A program made the position numbers and the translations under genes. This document shows positions 63,031 through 64,000 of a DNA stretch of 64,000 nucleotides, piece after piece. The notes beneath the pieces are model-generated. The model was not told where the DNA came from, searched no databases, and saw only the letters and a list, made by a program, of their open reading frames with translations. Source of the stretch: Cycas panzhihuaensis. Lineage: Eukaryota > Cycadophyta. The DNA is taken from assembly GCA_023213395.1 (NCBI GenBank), contig CM041465.1:161393741-161457740 (forward strand). Direction: 5' to 3'. Within the stretch, counting starts at the first letter, position 1. Every line of letters starts with the position of its first letter.

Positions 63031-63340
63031 CGAATTAGTTTTCTCTAAATAAAGATAATGATATAGCCTACATTACTCAAATCCAAGGTTGACCTAGAAT
63101 AATATTGTAATCTAGAGTAGTATCCATAACTTTGACATTAATTTTTACTATTTTTCCTTCAATTATAATTGGTAAATTATATTTTTTTTTCTATGGTTGA
63201 ATGCTTTGTGGCATAAAAACCTTCAATATAAGTAGCACTTTTATCCAACATTTTAAGTTATAAAGCTCACATAAGTGATATAGGGATAATATTTAGAGAA
63301 GACCCATCATCAACAACAACACAATGGATGATTATGTCAC
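63031..63340 (-). pseudogene. Element G: aspartic protease
   Basis: Minus strand. VVDDGSSLNIIPISLM (63,312-63,265) carries the D-x-G-S active site in DDGSS; DYNIILGQPWI (63,115-63,085) is the C-terminal motif. The spacing of about 65 residues between them fits retroviral-type proteases of this group. Confidence 0.85.
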
Positions 63341-64000
63341 AAATGATTACCTACACCATAGAGGCTCCAATATTAGGTTGAGTTAAAACATTAGTGGGAA
63401 GTAAAGAGAAGTCAAAGGATAAAACCTAATAAGGGGTTTCAGAAGATTGTATTCCTAATGCATTGAGATATTTGTGTCTCTATAAAGAATAATATTCCAA
63501 CATGTTAAATAATGGCATACCCAATGAAATACTCTTTAAATCATTAAGAAGAGAATATAAGGGCAAGTCTCTATTCCCTATAGTCAAAAGGAGAAAATTT
63601 AAAAACCTTCAAACTATAGGGATTGAAGACCATCATTTGGGGTTTATACTCCTTTGACTCATCATCAGATTAAGAATCATACTTTGCAAATTATGAACAA
63701 GTTTGAATTGCAAAGACATAAGACAAATCAATATTATCATATTCTAATAGATGTATTTATGATATACATTTCTTTCCAACTACTTTGCTAGATTCACCTG
63801 GTTCAAAAATTCAAATTCTAAGAGAAGTTTAAGGGATAAAGTCAAGACTTTATCTTAATAGCATATAACTTGGAATAAAATAAGTTCAAAAGAACTTAAA
63901 GTAAGAGTAGAAAATTAAGAACCTACTATCTACAAAGGGTTTGAAGTCAGGGAATGATGAAATTACAATGTATTAAGTTGATTTTATAAACTTTAATTTT
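63341..64000 (-). other. Element G: upstream region, to window edge
   Basis: Would hold the gag-protease connection of G. Decayed, with no motif I can name. Confidence 0.45.

Overview
This window looks like intergenic DNA from a large-genome seed plant: about 64 kb of nested, decayed LTR retrotransposons with no host gene I can recognise. The reasons are the AT-rich composition, very large Ty3/gypsy elements whose domains read best as the plant Tat lineage (long LTRs, an antisense plant-mobile-domain ORF, a second RNase H), Ty1/copia elements with initiator-Met-tRNA primer sites, and short non-autonomous LTR elements. Slow turnover and heavy decay would fit a gymnosperm or another giant genome, but the species cannot be fixed from the sequence. 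Almost every coding stretch is broken by stops and frameshifts, so proteins are called from conserved motifs read across frames; most domain edges are good only to about 50-100 bases.

Layout, left to right. Element A (minus, 1-5,555) is the 5' end of a Tat-like element: gag plus 5' LTR, with pol outside the window. Element B (minus, 5,561-25,681) is an apparently complete Tat-like element of about 20.1 kb: 3' LTR, a distal second RNase H, an antisense plant-mobile-domain ORF, integrase, RNase H and RT (split by a 2.0 kb gag-only LTR element at 15,263-17,283), protease, gag and 5' LTR. Element E (minus, 25,682-30,832) is half of a copia element (integrase, protease, gag, leader, 5' LTR) cut off at B's LTR. 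Element C (plus, 30,833-56,872) is a second Tat-like element of B's family, missing its 5' end. It is interrupted by a probable solo LTR (about 33,881-34,557), a full copia element F (34,719-39,749) and a gag-only copia-like element D (51,196-55,329, inside C's 3' LTR), and it holds a TA-repeat tract of about 1.95 kb (42,822-44,769). Element G (minus, 56,873-64,000) is a different Ty3/gypsy element (protease, RT, RNase H) truncated by C and interrupted by H (58,435-62,634), an LTR element with no recognisable gag-pol.

The nesting gives a relative order: G is oldest; C went into G; E went into C's gag; B abuts E; F, D and the solo LTR went into C; H went into G; the gag-only element went into B. 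The non-autonomous elements keep LTRs, primer sites and purine tracts but lack pol, so they would have relied on proteins made elsewhere.

The most interesting biology is the architecture shared by B and C: gag-PR-RT-RNH-INT in sense, a convergent antisense plant-mobile-domain ORF, then a second sense RNase H next to the 3' LTR. It is supported by independently decayed copies on opposite strands.
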